A DNA stretch of 64,000 nucleotides from Acridotheres tristis (GCA_037013685.1 CM072894.1:2048841-2112840), one strand, 5' to 3'; positions 24,895 to 38,539 are shown, numbered from the stretch's first letter. The notes: a model not told the origin generated them from the sequence alone. Translations and numbers: made by a program.

Positions 24895-27800
24895 GGTGGT
24901 GCTTTGCCTTTTTGCTGGAGATGCTTGTATCAAAATATGACTTCAGTATGCTATAGACTGTGTGATTTTTATAGTATATTAATAGTCTGCTCTATTGCTT
25001 AGTGCACCAAACTATTTCTACATCTTTGAGAATCTATTTAAAAAAAAATATATCAGCTTTACTAAAGCAAACTATACTGATATTCTTCGGTGGTTTTTTA
25101 AGCAATTCACTGAATAATTTCCACAGTTTTCCTTTTGTTTGCCTTTCTAGGAGCTTATAGAAAAATAGTGGGTCTTTCCAGAGACCAAAAATTGTACCTC
25201 CCATCCCACATGAGAGTGGTTCTTTTTGCAGAGATAAGGATGCATTTATTTCACTGGTGTGAGAGTCCCTTTAGAAACCTGTTTCACAATCCAAGTGGTC
25301 TAGCAATAAGAACCTGCAGTAAATTAATGTTGCTGATTTTATATCTGTTATTAAATGTACCTGACTTCACCCAGGGGAGTTTCACTGACTCGGAGGCTCG
25401 ATGCCATACAGAGTCAGAGGGATATTGTTAATCCTCCTATTATAACCTGGGGGATTTGGCAATGGACACAGCAATTATTTTCCAGAGCTGGTGCAGGGAA
25501 TCAAAGGGAGGTGAAACCATGAACACTGGTCCCAGAACTCCCACACAGCATCCAGCAGGTCCAGCAGGTACTTCCTGTGTTTTCCATTTTGTCTTGCCAA
25601 TGTTTTTCCCAGATCCCAGCCTTCTGTAGGGAGAGGCCTTGTAAATCTCTTTCAGGAGCATCCACTCTGTCCTGTTTAAAACTTTGCTCTTTCCTTGAGG
25701 AAACAGAATTTTTCCTCCTTCTCTTGAAACTTGTGCTCTCTTCAGCTGTAGCATCACAGCAAATTAATTGACTTGATCCTGCATAAAACTCTTTTCTCAA
25801 CAGCTTCACTCCATCCAAAATTCTAACTTTCTGAAGATGAGAGAGATGACTAATACATGTATATTTTTTTAATTTATTCACAGTTAGCAGCTTACCAAGA
25901 TTGTTCCAAACTTTAAAGCCCAGCTTGGGAGTATTAAAGGACTTAAAAACAGTTTATTTTGGTCCTGCTCAGGTAAAGAAGTGCATCTTTGCAGCACATG
26001 CATGGCCTCTACCCCAGTTTATCCAGAGGAGAGCCTGATGTCACTGCCAGCAGAGTTTTGACTCCATCTGGGTGAAGCTGGATGGAATGGCAAGGTCTGG
26101 GCAGCCAGATTGCAACAGAAGGAATGGGGTTGGAATATCCGTGGAACCACCCAAGCAGGAATCTGTGGCAGTGGAGTCTGACTTGGAGAGGAATCTACAA
26201 ACCCTGCCTGCCCTGGAGATGTCCTGTAAGGAATTAGAGGGAGTTACTGAGTGCTTTAGGATAGATTTACAGAGGGGGATTGGAGACAGACAACCTTGCA
26301 GCAGGGTTTGTTTGGGTTTGCAGCTTTCAGAGTGCTCTAATTGCCTGTTAAAGAGCTGTTCCTTTATTCAAGGAGACCTGCCCGGGGGCTTCCCCAGTCC
26401 CATGGAAATCCAGGAATTTGGGGACATTTCACACTGGCCTTTGTGCTTGTGATGTTGCTTTTTTCAGGAGCATTAGATGCTTCATGTAAAGCAGATCCCA
26501 AAGTGAATGATCTTGCCCTTTCCAAGGGTTGAGAAATGCACTCCATCCTCCAGCTTTTGCCCATATTGCAGTTACCCAGGTTTAGAATAATCTGGTTTAA
26601 GATAACGTGCTAACATTCAGCGTGCCAGAAGACTTGCTTCCTTCAAGTGTCACCTACCAAATGTTTGTGCTGATCCATTCCATTCTTTGAAAGCTCATTC
26701 CATGAGCTTTCTAGGAAAAAAGTTTCCTCTGCAACCAAATATAGTTCTAATTCCTCCACTAGGACCACTTTTGATGTGCTGTTCAAAGCAAATCCATGGG
26801 AACAGGGTTCTGTTAATAAAACTCTGGAGAAACTGGAGGTCAAGTGACATGAGTAAATAGAGCTCTCCGTCTCTTTGGGGCTCCCATTCAAAGCCAAGAG
26901 GAATTTGTCCTGACAAAAACACCAGTTTTTAACTTTGGAGATGGCTCTTTGAGCCACAAAGAAGTAATTCATGCTAGTGGATTGCATAAAGACACTTATC
27001 CACATCTTCACAGTGCTCCCAAATGTACCCAGGGACAATTATTTTATTATTTTTTATTTTCCATCGAAAGAATTAAACCCCAGCCCTAAGTCCTAGAAAT
27101 TTTTTTGAGGTTTCTTAGGTTCAGACATAATTTCTGACTGAAGTCAGTAGTATTTAATCCGAGGAGGAGGTAAGGATTTGCACAACATATCAGCTGTGCT
27201 GATATTCAGTGCTGTCTTTACCTAAGAAACCTCTGTTTCTGAGATCTGCTGGGTTTTGCTGGGGTTTTCTTTTTTCCCCAGAGAAAAATCCATGCCCCTG
27301 ATTTCTTTTGCACATGGCCCAGTGCTTTTAGCTGACTTTACACCCTCCTTTTCACATCACTGAGATGTTGCCAGCATGCAAAATACCACATCTTGCAGAA
27401 AATTTGTGCCCCAGACACTTTATATGGGAGTAACACACCTGGGCATGGGAAGCCTTTCCTGATGCCGTCACACCCTTGTTTTCCCCAGGATGAGGAGCCA
27501 GAGGTAAGGATGGCTGAAAATCTCATTTCAGATGGCCCACCCAGCCCTGTGGTTTGTCTCTCCACCTCTTTTATTCGATAGCCTTGAGCTTCTGGTCGAG
27601 GTGAGGACCACCAGCAGTGATGGAGAGATGTGTTCATCTCATGGAAAATATCATTTTCACGTAGCCACAAACCCAGGGCAGTCACTGCTCCCTGCCACTT
27701 CCTTCTCCCAGTGTCCAGAAGTGACCTTGTAGAAGCCATTTGCAGGTTTTTCAGGCCTCCAGAAATGCGAGAACTTTAGCCAAAAAAAATCTGGCTTTCT

Positions 27801-28720
27801 CTCCCAAATCTTGGATGTAACTGAAATGCCTCAGGCCCTCAGCCTGGCAAAAATCTGTGTTGTGTGCAAGATTCTGGGTGCCTTGAAACCTCAGTCCGAA
27901 TGTTCCCATGTAACCTGAACTTATGATTTCTGTCAGGAAAGCCTGAATTAAGGACAGCCTGTGGTATTCTTCAAGGGATGAAAAGGAGTAGGTTGGAAAA
28001 CCCTAGCTGGCCCCAGCCTATTAAATATCCACTTGCTGATGGGAAGGGAGTACGTGGGATAGACTCTGTGGGGACTTTCTCCCTTCTTTCCACTCCTTTG
28101 GTTCTGTGCCTTTTGCCAGCAATTTCTGTGACTGTCATTCTGGTGACATTCCTGTCAAATTCCCCTCTTGGCTCACAGACATGGTCATCAGACTCACTGG
28201 GCAAAAAACTTGCCCTGGTTTGGCTCAGGACCTAACTGGTCACTGTTCCCAGTGGATTTCCATGGCCATGACATTTCTAGATTTCCAAGCAGCCCTGTGA
28301 ACCAGCCACATCCCCATGTCCAAAGGGCTCCCCTTTCCTCCAAATGACTCATGGATAAGAGGCCCTTTGTTCCAGAATCTCCCAAAGACGTTGCAGATGT
28401 TGCAAAAAAAAAAGGCAAAAGGTTTCTGGAAACTACTGTATTGTGGACATAAAACATCAAATACTGCAAAGTGGGATTTGTCTTCCCAAGGGAATGGCAA
28501 ACTGGCTCAAATATAATTTCTTCCCACCTATCTTTGGAAAGACTGGCTCACCCTGTGGGGGCTGCTTCTTTCTCTTTCCATCAGTCTCAGAGTCCTGCAC
28601 ATATAGCTTAGACAGGCATTTAACTTCCAGGGTCTTTGAAGGACTCTGTAATATCTTAATTTCTCTTTTTGGGTTGGTAATGATCAGCCCAGCTCCTGAG
28701 CAGCTTTAATCGTGAAATGA

Positions 28721-28940
28721 ATCAAAATTATAGATGGTTTGGGTTGGAAGGGACCCCAAAGCTCATCTTATTCCACCCCCTGCCATGGGCAGGGACACCT
28801 CCCACTATTCCAGGTTGCTTCAAGCCCTGTCCAGCCTGGCCTTGGACACTTCCAGGTATCCAGGGGCAGCCACAGCTTCTCTGGGCACCCTGTGCCAGGG
28901 CCTCACCACCCTCACAGAGAGGAATTTCTTCAGTAATGCA
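28721..28940 (-). mobile_element. CR1 LINE fragment, 3' end
   Basis: The reversed tail GGTTTGGGTTGGAAGGGACC is followed by CCATGGGCAGGGACACC and GGGCAGCCACAGCTTCTCTG. It ends at GAGGAATTTCTTC. Confidence 0.87.
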
Positions 28941-31900
28941 ATAAATAGAGTAAAACATGCAAAACATCCTGTTTTAACCCAGGCACAATTATCTGGGCAC
29001 ACACAAATGATGTTTGCAAATTTGGGGTTGGTATATCTGAAGGCAGAGTTTGGATTTAAAGATCAGTTCTTTGTGCTGAGTGAGAGTAGACTGATTTTAT
29101 TAAAGATACTTCTTGCATGGTTTTTCATGTTTCTCTGACTGCAGAGACTGACTGTTCTGACTTAAAGAACAGCCCTTACCACAAGCTATTACATCATGAA
29201 CTTGATATCTCTCCCTGGGAAAAGAAATACTTTTTAGGAAAAAAAGGAAATTGAGTATGGAGGGGGAAGAAGGAAGTGTTCAGAGGAGTTCAGAAAGCCT
29301 GAGATTCCTCCAGGGTCCCCAGCTGTGCTGTATGTTGTCCCAGCTGACCACCAGATATTTCCGCTCTGCACATTAATGCTTTCACAGAGAGATCAAAGCG
29401 TCTGCCCTGGGCCAAGTGTGGATGTCCTACCTCCAAAGAGCCTGATCCCAGAGCTTCCAGCCCTTCATCCCTCCCTCCTGACACGCCTGGGGCTGAGCTG
29501 GGGCTCTCTGGAGCTCATTATGGGCAGTTAAGTGATGGACAATTCTTCCCAAGCTCTGTGGTCCTGCTGGCCTTGAAGCCACATCTGCTGCCGGAATATT
29601 TTGGGTAACGGAAGCAATTTTCCTTGCAGGTTGAGGGGAAGGAGAGCAGCACATCTCTGATGGTCCCATCACACCACATGCCCTGTGCTGCCACTTTTCA
29701 GAGGTGCCTCTTTGGAGGCAAGTGCTGGTGGGACAGCCCAGCTCATCCAGTGTTAGGAAGTTGGAGGAATCCAGTTAGGAAGGCTCTGCCAGCTCTGTTG
29801 CCCCACAGGGCTGGTTTGTGATGCAGCCCAGATCAAAGCCACGTCCTTTACCAGCCAGGAAATGCTTCAAAGCAGTATCTTACATCTGTTTTTTCAGAGG
29901 GTGGTTCTGAAATTACAGAATCACAGAGTCATTTGGGTTGGAAGGGACCTTAAAAATCCTCTTGTTCCAAGCCCTGAACAGGTACACTTCCCACTAGAAT
30001 CAGTGCCTGCATCTTGCCTTTCTAAGTACTCTAAGCAACCATCACTGAGCACAAAGGGACAGAGAGATCTGCTGAGGAGACAGTGGAGTGTGTTGTGCAA
30101 GGGCTCTGTCCCTCATCAGTGTCAAATTGCACGAATCAGTGCTGGCCAGAGGAAGTGAACTAACAGCTCACTTCCTAACATGGGAATATCCCCATATGCT
30201 GTTCCTGGCTGAGGGCTGGGGACAAGAGCAGCAAGGGGATGGCAGTGACTGCAGTGTCCCTTGTCCCCCCCAAAGGAAGGAGAACAACACTGTTTGCCAT
30301 GGATCTGACAAGTACCAGGACATTTTGCACCCTATAAACTCCCCCGGATGTAACTTTTAGACCTAAATAATGTATTTTGCTTGAAAAGAAGCTGCTGTTT
30401 TCTGGGATCCAACGTCTTCTGGTTAGATTCCCTGGGGCTTGAATGTTTCAAGCATGTTGCTAGCACAACAAGTTAAAATGGGAACTTGTAAAATCCTATA
30501 TTTGGGGTTTATTTGCATGGTTAAGCAGCAAAAGACTGTTCTTCGAAAGGGGAGAGCAGTCAAGGTCCATAGTGCAGTGTAGGAAACCCAAATATTCCAT
30601 GGGACTCCTCACCCTGGGAATGATCCATCATTCCATCCAGAGGAGCATGCAGCCTTTCTCTGATTGGGATTCTAAGGCTGCAGGTTTATTTTAGTTTTAA
30701 CTAAAGATTAATTAAAGATTAATTTTAGATTTTAGTTCTAACTACACTCACCATTTAGCCCTGCTGCAAGGCTTTGGGCAGCAAGACCTTCCTGAGACCT
30801 GAGATGCTGCTTGTGTTCTGCTCCCACAATTTTTACCCCTTTTTTTTTTTTTTTTAAATTTTCCCCTTAAATGGCCACAGCTGGATTGTATCCTGAAGGT
30901 TTTTCCAGAGGAGTTATTTAGCCAGATGGCATGTTTGTTTAGCAGTAGCTCTGGACACCAGTTCTTCCAGATGTCCTTGAAGGAGCAGAGTGTCTTGCCC
31001 ACAGCTCATCAATCCTGTGGTCTCTGCCTTGCCAGAGCTTGTGGACAGCATCTGTCCTGATGTTGCTTCCAATGTATCCCAGCATTTTTATCCATTTAAG
31101 GGCTGGAGATTTGGATTGCTTCTCCTTCCATGTGAGTTTCCCCATCATTTTGACCAATGCAAGCTCTTACTTTGCAGTGAACTTCTCCCCACATTCATTT
31201 GTTCTATCTGATCACGACTTGCCCACTTACCACTCCAGAACTTCCTCCCTCACTCATTTCCTTCCCAGAAGATGATGATGGTCTCTGTGAACCTCTTGTT
31301 GGAGCAAAACTCCTCTCTTTTGTGATGCATCTGTGGAGTTTCATGGCAGTCTAGCTCAGCTTGGCATTTTATCCATGTTAGTCCTCCCAGCTCTCATCCA
31401 CCTCTTACATCTCCTGCAGTCTGACCCTTCACGTGGATCACTGAAGCTTTTCAAGACCTTCAAAGGCATTCAAAAAGCAGGGATTTTTTTTTTTTATAGA
31501 ATTGATGAAAATCACATCTAGTCCACAGCTGTTCATACAGTGGACATTTGCAGCCTTGCCTTCCTGCACAATGACCTGGGCACAGAGCTGGAGGGGTGGG
31601 GAAGGTGTTGGGAAACCTGAATTTTGCCTGCCCTTGCTCAATGGCAAGATTTCATTTCAGCAGTGACTGGTTCAGGTGGTGTCAACAGACAGAGTAGGAA
31701 TTTCTGCTTCAAAACCAAGGGAAACAATCAGTTTTTCTTTTGTTCTGTTTCTTCTTTCAGAAATAAGAAAAATGAGGGCGAAAGCTGCAGCAGTCATGGA
31801 TTGTGGAGCTGCTCGGTTTTCACACACAGCTCTGGGATCTGCCCTGAAATCCCAGTGAGTTCCCAATCCTCCTGGGGAAGGATTCATAGGAGAGTTTCAG

Positions 31901-33281
31901 CATGAAACCCCTAACACCCACAGGAATAAGAAGAACAAAGATTACATCAATTTTTCTTTAAAACTCCCATTTTTAAGGCAATATCAGGATTTTGATAGGT
32001 TTGACTTATTTTATTTTGTGGAAGCACAGCTTCCCAAGGGGCAGTGGCAAGGCTGGAGCAGGAGACCAGAGCGAGATGAGACAGATCTCCAACATCAGCT
32101 GCTGCAGGGAGGGGGGATCACTGCCATTTCCTTTAGGCAGAGCTCACAGAAATTGGGAAAATTGTGAAATACTCAACAAAAGCTTCTTTTTAACAGTCCT
32201 CAAGTTGTGGGGTTTTCTGGTTTGATCAGTGCCCTGAAACTTCAGTTTTTTTGAACTGGTGTTTCCTTTTATTTAACTGAAAAGGTGTGTACTGTGAGGC
32301 TAATGGCATTCCTGGGCTAATTGTGTCTCTAGCTCCTTAGCCCTGGGCTGGGATTCAGTCCCTCAACTGGCTTTGAATGGATTTGTTTTCATTTCTGTCC
32401 TCCTTGGCACAGGATGGACAGAGGCCATGACTAAACTTTTCTGGTTTCTATGCCAGTGCAATCATGTGAGAGGTTCAGGGGCTGAATGAAATGCTGAGGC
32501 CTCTCGTATGAAATAGGAGGGGGTTTTGCACATCAGAAGAAAATGAGCGACTTCAGGCAAAATCTGGGGGACAAAAATCATCCAGCCCTTCCCAGTACTG
32601 GTCAAAAGCAGCAGCAAGAGCAAAGGGCAAATTCAAAAGGAAAAAAGCTAGATCCAATGGAAACTGCTGGTCCAAGATCTCCCAGCTGAGTGTCTGGCAC
32701 AGTGCAGGCTTGGGAGACTTCAGCAGCAACCTGAAAATTAAGAAAATCAAGAAAAAATTAAGAAAAGGCTGGCATTGACAGTGAAGTCACGGACATTACA
32801 AAGTAAGGTACCTCACTTCTGCAGTGCTTAGTGACTCTAGAGAGTCCCTGCTCTAAAAACCTGCAGTCGGTGCTTATTAGAAATATCCCTCTGCCCCTTC
32901 TCCCTGGTGATGCTGAGGAATGCCAAGGCATTGAGACAAACCTGACCTTGCCTGTAAGAAACACATGCTGGCCTTACAGGGGTTGAGTTCCCCTGAGCTC
33001 TTCCAGAGACCTTTGGGAGTGGCTGGAGGAATGTGCCAGTATCCCTTAATGCTGGCCCAGGACCTGCTTTTTGTCCATGTTCTCCTAAAAACCAATGGAA
33101 GGCTTCTAAAAACACCCCCCTGGCACTTCTGTGTTAAACCAAATCCCACCTCTGCATCTTCCAGTGGGCTTGGCTCCAGCTGCACTCAGCTCAGGCCACA
33201 GCAAACGCTGCAGAAAGCTCTGGAATGTGCTGAAAGAAAAGGCAAAGAGGCCAAGCATCACCTCCTCTTTGTAATGTGGTC
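28941..33281. other. Intergenic, no gene recognised
   Basis: One short CR1 tail. A local repetition of TTAACTAAAGATTAATT-like units lies at about 30690-30740, and T runs near 30839 and 31487. Nothing else is seen. Confidence 0.55.
29915..30000 (-). mobile_element. CR1 LINE fragment, short 3' end
   Basis: Only the terminal part is present: ACAGAATCACAGAGTCAT, then TTGGGTTGGAAGGGACC and ACACTTCCCACTAGA. Confidence 0.8.
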
Positions 33282-33956
33282 TGTCCTAGGGTCATGTTAA
33301 GGTGTTTGTATCTCCAATCGTGTGTTCTGTTTATGCTTGGTATTATGTCCTGTGCTTTCAGGACTGACTCTGGAAGCGAAGGTTTGTTTTGTCTTGTTAT
33401 CAGCCGGCTCACCTCCCCCATGGTCTGTGTTTAGGATAGGCTGGCTGGTTTGGCTTCCTTGCTTGCCTGCTTGCTCGCTCGCTTCTGCCTCTTTTGCTTT
33501 GCTTTGCTTTGCCCTTGCTTTTGCTCATTAGTTAGTTCAGCTAGGCAGTCCAGTTTTTTCCCTGGACTGTGTTTTCCCCCCTCTCCCTTTCCTGAATACC
33601 ATCTGGACCTGTTCTGGACGGGGACCTGGGAAACCCCAAGAAACACCGGGAGTCTACACTCTGTCACCTGCAGCAGTCATTCCCCAGCGCCAGAGACTGA
33701 TAACTGGGCGACCACTCGCTGGAGAGACTGAGATTGCCATCCCTTCAGAACGGTGAAAGAGTTTTCTGTCATCTGGTGTTGTTTTTTTCCTGTGCTGGGG
33801 AGTGTTTCGCTTGTTAAATAAACAGGTTTTTTTTTCCACTCTTCTCTCAGGAAATTCTTCCCGAACCCGGTGGGGTGGGGGGAGGAGTCGTGGGGGTTTG
33901 CTGTCTGGGGGCTCCTTCCAGAGGTTTTCCCCCAAAATTTGCCCTAAACCAGGACA
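33282..33956 (+). mobile_element. Solo LTR of an endogenous retrovirus with 5-bp target-site duplication
   Basis: A 675-bp element bounded by the inverted repeat TGTCCT...AGGACA and flanked on both sides by the identical 5-mer TGGTC (33277-33281 and 33957-33961). An AATAAA at 33817-33822 followed by a T-rich and G-rich stretch fits the R/U5 part of an LTR in + orientation. A TTTGC/CTTGC-rich tract lies at 33455-33530. No internal viral coding sequence flanks it, so it is a recombined solo LTR. A 5-bp duplication fits ERVL-like or some class I elements; the family name needs a library search. The intact ends and duplication indicate a fairly recent insertion. Confidence 0.88.
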
Positions 33957-33961
33957 TGGTC

Positions 33962-36900
33962 CCAAACAGAGACCCAGAAAATCCATGCCACCCCACTCCC
34001 TGGACAGCTTTCTGCCTGCTGCCAATCCCTTGGACGAGGAGGCTGAACTGGGGAAAGGTTTCTTGCCATGCTGAGATGGTCACTGCACCATCAGCAGCGC
34101 CATTCATGCCTCCCACCATCCATCTCCTGCCCCTTGGGTTTCCCTTTTGGGATCCACCTGGCTGCCCTTCATTTGAGGGATATGTGATCAAGCTGTGCCA
34201 TCTTCTCCTCCTCCATGGCAGAGATTTGTTGGTCCTGTGGCCCTGTGGAAGGATGTCCCTGTCTGCACTCGGGGCTGCACAAGCCTATAACAGCAAACAG
34301 TCCCCACCCAAGGTGTCCAAAATTGTTATTTTGCAAGCATGTGGCCAAAAAGTAAATATAGAAATAGAAAAATTAGTTTTAGCTTCCATTGTTTGTTTTT
34401 TTTTCTTTGTGTGAGCATTTTGTGCCAGGCAACAAACCCCTCAATAACATCTCAGCAGAAAAATAAGTGAGGAAAGCAGTTGAGCCATCAAGGGCTATAA
34501 AAGCAGCTTTTACAGAAGAAAGTGGTGCTCTAAAGCAAGGTTTGGCATTGCTGCTCTGCACTGGGATGATGGAGGGCTCCAGCCAAGTCCCTTTAGTCAC
34601 TGAGTGACCACCACCCCTCTCTGAGGTTTTTCTTTTTTACTCTGGGGATTGCCAGAATAGGATCAGGTTCGCATGGAAACAAATTTCTACTTATCCTTGC
34701 TGCTGTTTGATGATAGTGGAAGTGGAGGGGCAGCTGCAGGATTTATGGGAAAGCAGGATGATAAGGAGTCAGGAGAGAGGCTTTGGCTCTCTTTGACACA
34801 GGATTTTGGGGCAAAGCTGGTGTGTTTCAGCAACACTTGTCAGCCCTGCTTTAGTTGGTGCCCAGAGAACATGGAACTGAGCAGCACCCACATGGCTGCA
34901 GGCAGGAGCAGGATTTTAATGAATTTTAAATGAATGAAATTTAAATTAATGGATTTTAAAGAACTTTGCAGGACTGTTGTGCCGTTACACACCCGGCAAC
35001 ATTAAAGCTGAGCTGAATCGGTCTGTTCCAGCCACCAGAGAATGCAAACTCAGATTTGCAGTGGTGTGAAACAGGATCTTCTGCATGGGTGGGAAGAGAG
35101 ATCTGTATCAGGGTGACATTTAGACCTACAGTGACAGTGTCCAAGCCATGCCACCCCCCAGTGCCACACATTTGGCTCCTTCACCCATCATTGGTAACAT
35201 ATCCCTGGGGATTGCCTGATTCTTGCCTGTGGCCATGATGGGGGAGGAATTGGGAAATCTCTCTGCCAGCTCAGCATCTTCCCCCTCTCCTCATGGCTTG
35301 GGAATTTTCCTGCCCCCGTGAGAAGCGTGGCAGCCAGACTTTCACTGATCTGCTTGCTTTAAAGCTGTTTCATGGAAAAACTTGTTTTTTCCTGTCTGCT
35401 AAGGAAGGGCTGATGCCAGTTTTTCAGCTCTGGGTGGGATCAGAAGTGGGACAGGGGTGTTTCATCCAGCACAGCCCAGCAGAGTGCAGATACCTGCCAG
35501 CTTCACACCCCAAGTGGCTGCCAGGAAAGTTGGGCTCTCATGGCCTGGCTTTGATTTGCTGCAAAATATTGTTTCATCTGAAAAATGACAGGGAAAGCAG
35601 CCAAAGAGCAAAGCTTTTGAGGACACGCTTTGAGCCAGCCCCATGCCTCTCAAATTCCAGAAGGAATTCTGGACAAGCGGATTTCTCCTATGGTAAAGGT
35701 CCCAGGGGAATCAGAGGGTGCAAAGCTAAATTAAAGCTTGAGGTTTTTCCCAAGTTAAGGTATTATTAGATTAAGCATTACTAGAAAGTGCTGAGTTCCT
35801 TTAAGCCCAGCTTAGGCTATTTCAAGAAGGTGTTTGGCCGTCCCTGTAAAATACAAGACACCACATGCTGCAGAAAAGCTCTCTGCAGAAAACTGTCAGT
35901 GAAGTAAAGGAAAAAGATACTAATTGGAGGAAATTACTCGAATTTCTGCCTTGGATCAGCCTGGTACCAACCTCTGCATTTCTGGAAAGCAGCAGAGCCA
36001 AGGGCTGGGAGTGCTGGAGGAGTCACTGGCTTGTTTCCTGAGGATCAGCCACGTTGGTAGGGTTGCAAGGGAATCAAAACTCATTTAGCAGCCTGATTAA
36101 GGACTGGGATAATGTGGGAACACTGTGAGTTAAAAAGGCATGGGGAGAAAGCTGCAAAGTCAAAGGAAGAAGGATGGAAAAGCCTCATCCTAATGCCAGT
36201 CTCCCACTTTAGGGTGTTATCACATCCCTGGCAGGGATGCATGGAGAAGCAGCCCCCTGCTCTATCCCAGCACATCTCTGATTCCCACTCTCATGGGAGA
36301 TGGCTCCAAACATGCTTAAGCCTCACTCCTCAGACATTTTTCTAGATATTAGCAGGGCTGGGTTTTGGGAGAAAGATCTCCTTTTCCACCTTGCCTCGCT
36401 CATAAAATCGTCCCAGAACGATCCCAGTGGAGCTGTGGCTACACAAGGGTTGGGTTTTTCTCAGTCCCCCCGTGCTGCCATCACCAGTTTTGTTTGCTGG
36501 CTCTGGGTGTACAGTCCCCCTCCATGGGTGTCCTCTGAGTTGGACCCCACAGAGAGTGTTCAGATAAAATCCTGTCTTGCAGGTATTTTCCCAATTCCCA
36601 GAGGATGGTTGAGGTTTATCCTGAGGTGGGGTGAGGACTGCTGCAGTACCAAGGTAGGGTACATGGGGTTTTGGGAGTTGAGCTCACGTTTCTGCCGAAT
36701 TTGTAGAATTTTTCTGGACAATGTAATGGTGTTTTTGGAGGATTTTGGTAATGCTGTTTTTCCTTGGATGGCCTGGCTGTGATGTGGAGAAGTAGAGGAT
36801 GAGCTGCCCCGTAGGATTTCCTGTGGGATCCTGCTCCATGATGCCATCCCAAGTGTGCAGGAACCAGAGCAGTGATCTCAGGAGGATTAAACTTGTTGAG

Positions 36901-37422
36901 GTTGTTGACAAAAGTCTCCTTTTTCTTCCACCAGATCAAGGACATCAGCCCTAACATCAACAAGGGGCCTCTTCCAACTCTCACTCAGGGATTTATGGCC
37001 ACATATCATCATCCCTTTGTCTTACCCATCCCAGAGGGAAGCCCAGCCATGCAGGGTCTCTACAAACACTTGGCTCTCCACTAATGGGTTATTTCCTTGC
37101 ATCCTTCATTGTCTGAGCTGGTGCTGCTGTTGTTGCATCCGCAGCAGTGAGCAACGAGGTCCTTGAAATCCATAAAGTTCCCTTCCTGCCTCTTGGCTCC
37201 AGAGATTTCCCTGCTCATCCATGTGTTCAATACACACAGGGCTCAAAGCATTCATAGGCTCAAAAGGCATGAAGTTAAGATGATTTTTCCCCCAGTTTGT
37301 GGGGTTGGCAAGGGAACTGTTTTCAGCAGAGAACAGGCTCCTTTTACCCTGGCCTGGACCCCATCCCTCTCCTTGTCTGCTCTGGGAGTTGCTGTTGATC
37401 TTTATGGACTTGGCCTTAAGGT
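33962..37422. other. Intergenic, no gene recognised
   Basis: A short AT-rich repeat (GATTTTAA-like) lies at 34911-34962. An isolated CTATAAAAG at 34494 has no transcript features around it. Confidence 0.55.
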
Positions 37423-37865
37423 ATTTCTTTTCTTTTCTCATTTTTCTTTTTCCTTTTATTTTTTTTTTCCATTTTATCTTGCTCCTTTTTCCTGTTGTCT
37501 TTTTCTTTATTTTTTCATTCTCCTTTGTTCGTTTTTTCTTTTTTCCTTCTTTTTTTTCTTGTTCATTATTCCTTTTCCCTTTCTTGTTTCTTTTCCCCTT
37601 TTCCCTTTTTCCTTTTCCTCTTTTTCCCTTTTCTCTTTTCCCTTTTCCCCTTTCTCTTTTTCCCTTTTCTCTTTTTCCCTTTTCCCTTTTCTCTTTTTCC
37701 CTTTTTCCCTTTCCCTTTTACTTATTTTCACATCCATACACCTTTCCCATTCCCCTTTTTTTCGCTTCCTCTTTCCTTTCCCCCTTTCCCTTTTAAAATT
37801 ATTTAAATACACTTGCATTTTCCTTTTTCCTTTTCTCTCTCTCTTTTTTTTTATCCCCTTCCTTT
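37423..37865. repeat. Homopyrimidine (T/C) low-complexity tract
   Basis: About 440 bp of irregular CTTTT, CCCTTTT and CTCTTTTT units with few interruptions. Positions 37587-37719 are 133 consecutive pyrimidines on the + strand. It produces a long, spurious Phe/Ser/Pro open frame. Confidence 0.95.
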
Positions 37866-38539
37866 TTTCCTCCCGAACCCTCCTTTTTCTCGTGCTGCCT
37901 TCCCTGCTGGGCTGGGCTGGCGAGACCCCAGCCATGAGCTCATGCAGCTCCCAGCTGGATCCCGGATCTGCGTGGGAGGCAGGGAGACGCTGCTCAGCCC
38001 AGTGCTGGCCACATTTGGGACCTGTGGGGGCTGATCCCGACACCAGAGTGCTCTTTGTGCTGGTGGCTCTGGGGAGGGATGGCAGAAGCTGCCTGCAGGC
38101 TGAGCTTGGGGTCAGTCCCAGCTTCTGGATGGAGGAGAGCAAGGGAAAAGCAAAGGGACTGTGCCATTCCATAACCACCCCAATCCATTTACAAATGGCT
38201 TTCCAACATCTCCATGAACTTCCAGCTCCTTAGAATAAGTGTGTGCCCAATAAAATATGCAAATATTTCACTCCTCCAACATGCCCTGCTTGAAATTTGT
38301 GTTGTGTCTGTTCTCAGTTGTGTCTGAGAACAGAAGTTCCCACTGGGGCTCCCTGTCGAGGCCGGGGGGGTGAAACTGCAGTGCCAGGAGCCTGTTGGAC
38401 CTTCAGGGAAAATCCATGACCTGTGGAGGATATTTGCGGTTTGTGCTTCCCAGTTCTGAGCTTGCCAGTCAATGGGAAGCTCATTGCCAGCCTGCAAATC
38501 CCTGGCAGGAGGGTGGAACCAAGGGAGGATTGGCCTCTT

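Larger units (their letters stand above)
17584..28720. other. Intergenic, no gene recognised (outside the CR1 pair at 19.8-20.5 kb)
   Basis: No open frame here looks like a protein. A weak LTR-like stretch (TTTTATTAAACTTG at about 22050, then a T/C-rich stretch) lies near 21960-22180 but has no visible ends. An AT-rich unique stretch lies at 21500-21700. Confidence 0.5.

Noticed and set aside
33875..34414. 179-codon + strand open frame
   Set aside because: It starts inside the solo LTR and runs into unrelated flank; composition and lack of domains argue for chance.
34485..34510. TATA-like CTATAAAAG as a promoter
   Set aside because: There are no other promoter elements, CpG enrichment or downstream exon-like sequence.
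36900..36960. Splice-acceptor-like TTTTTCTTCCACCAG
   Set aside because: No coding frame or partner donor could be linked to it; such motifs are common by chance.
37163..38233. 356-codon + strand open frame
   Set aside because: Its core is translation of the homopyrimidine tract (Phe/Ser/Pro/Leu runs); the frame is open because T/C-only DNA has no stop codons.
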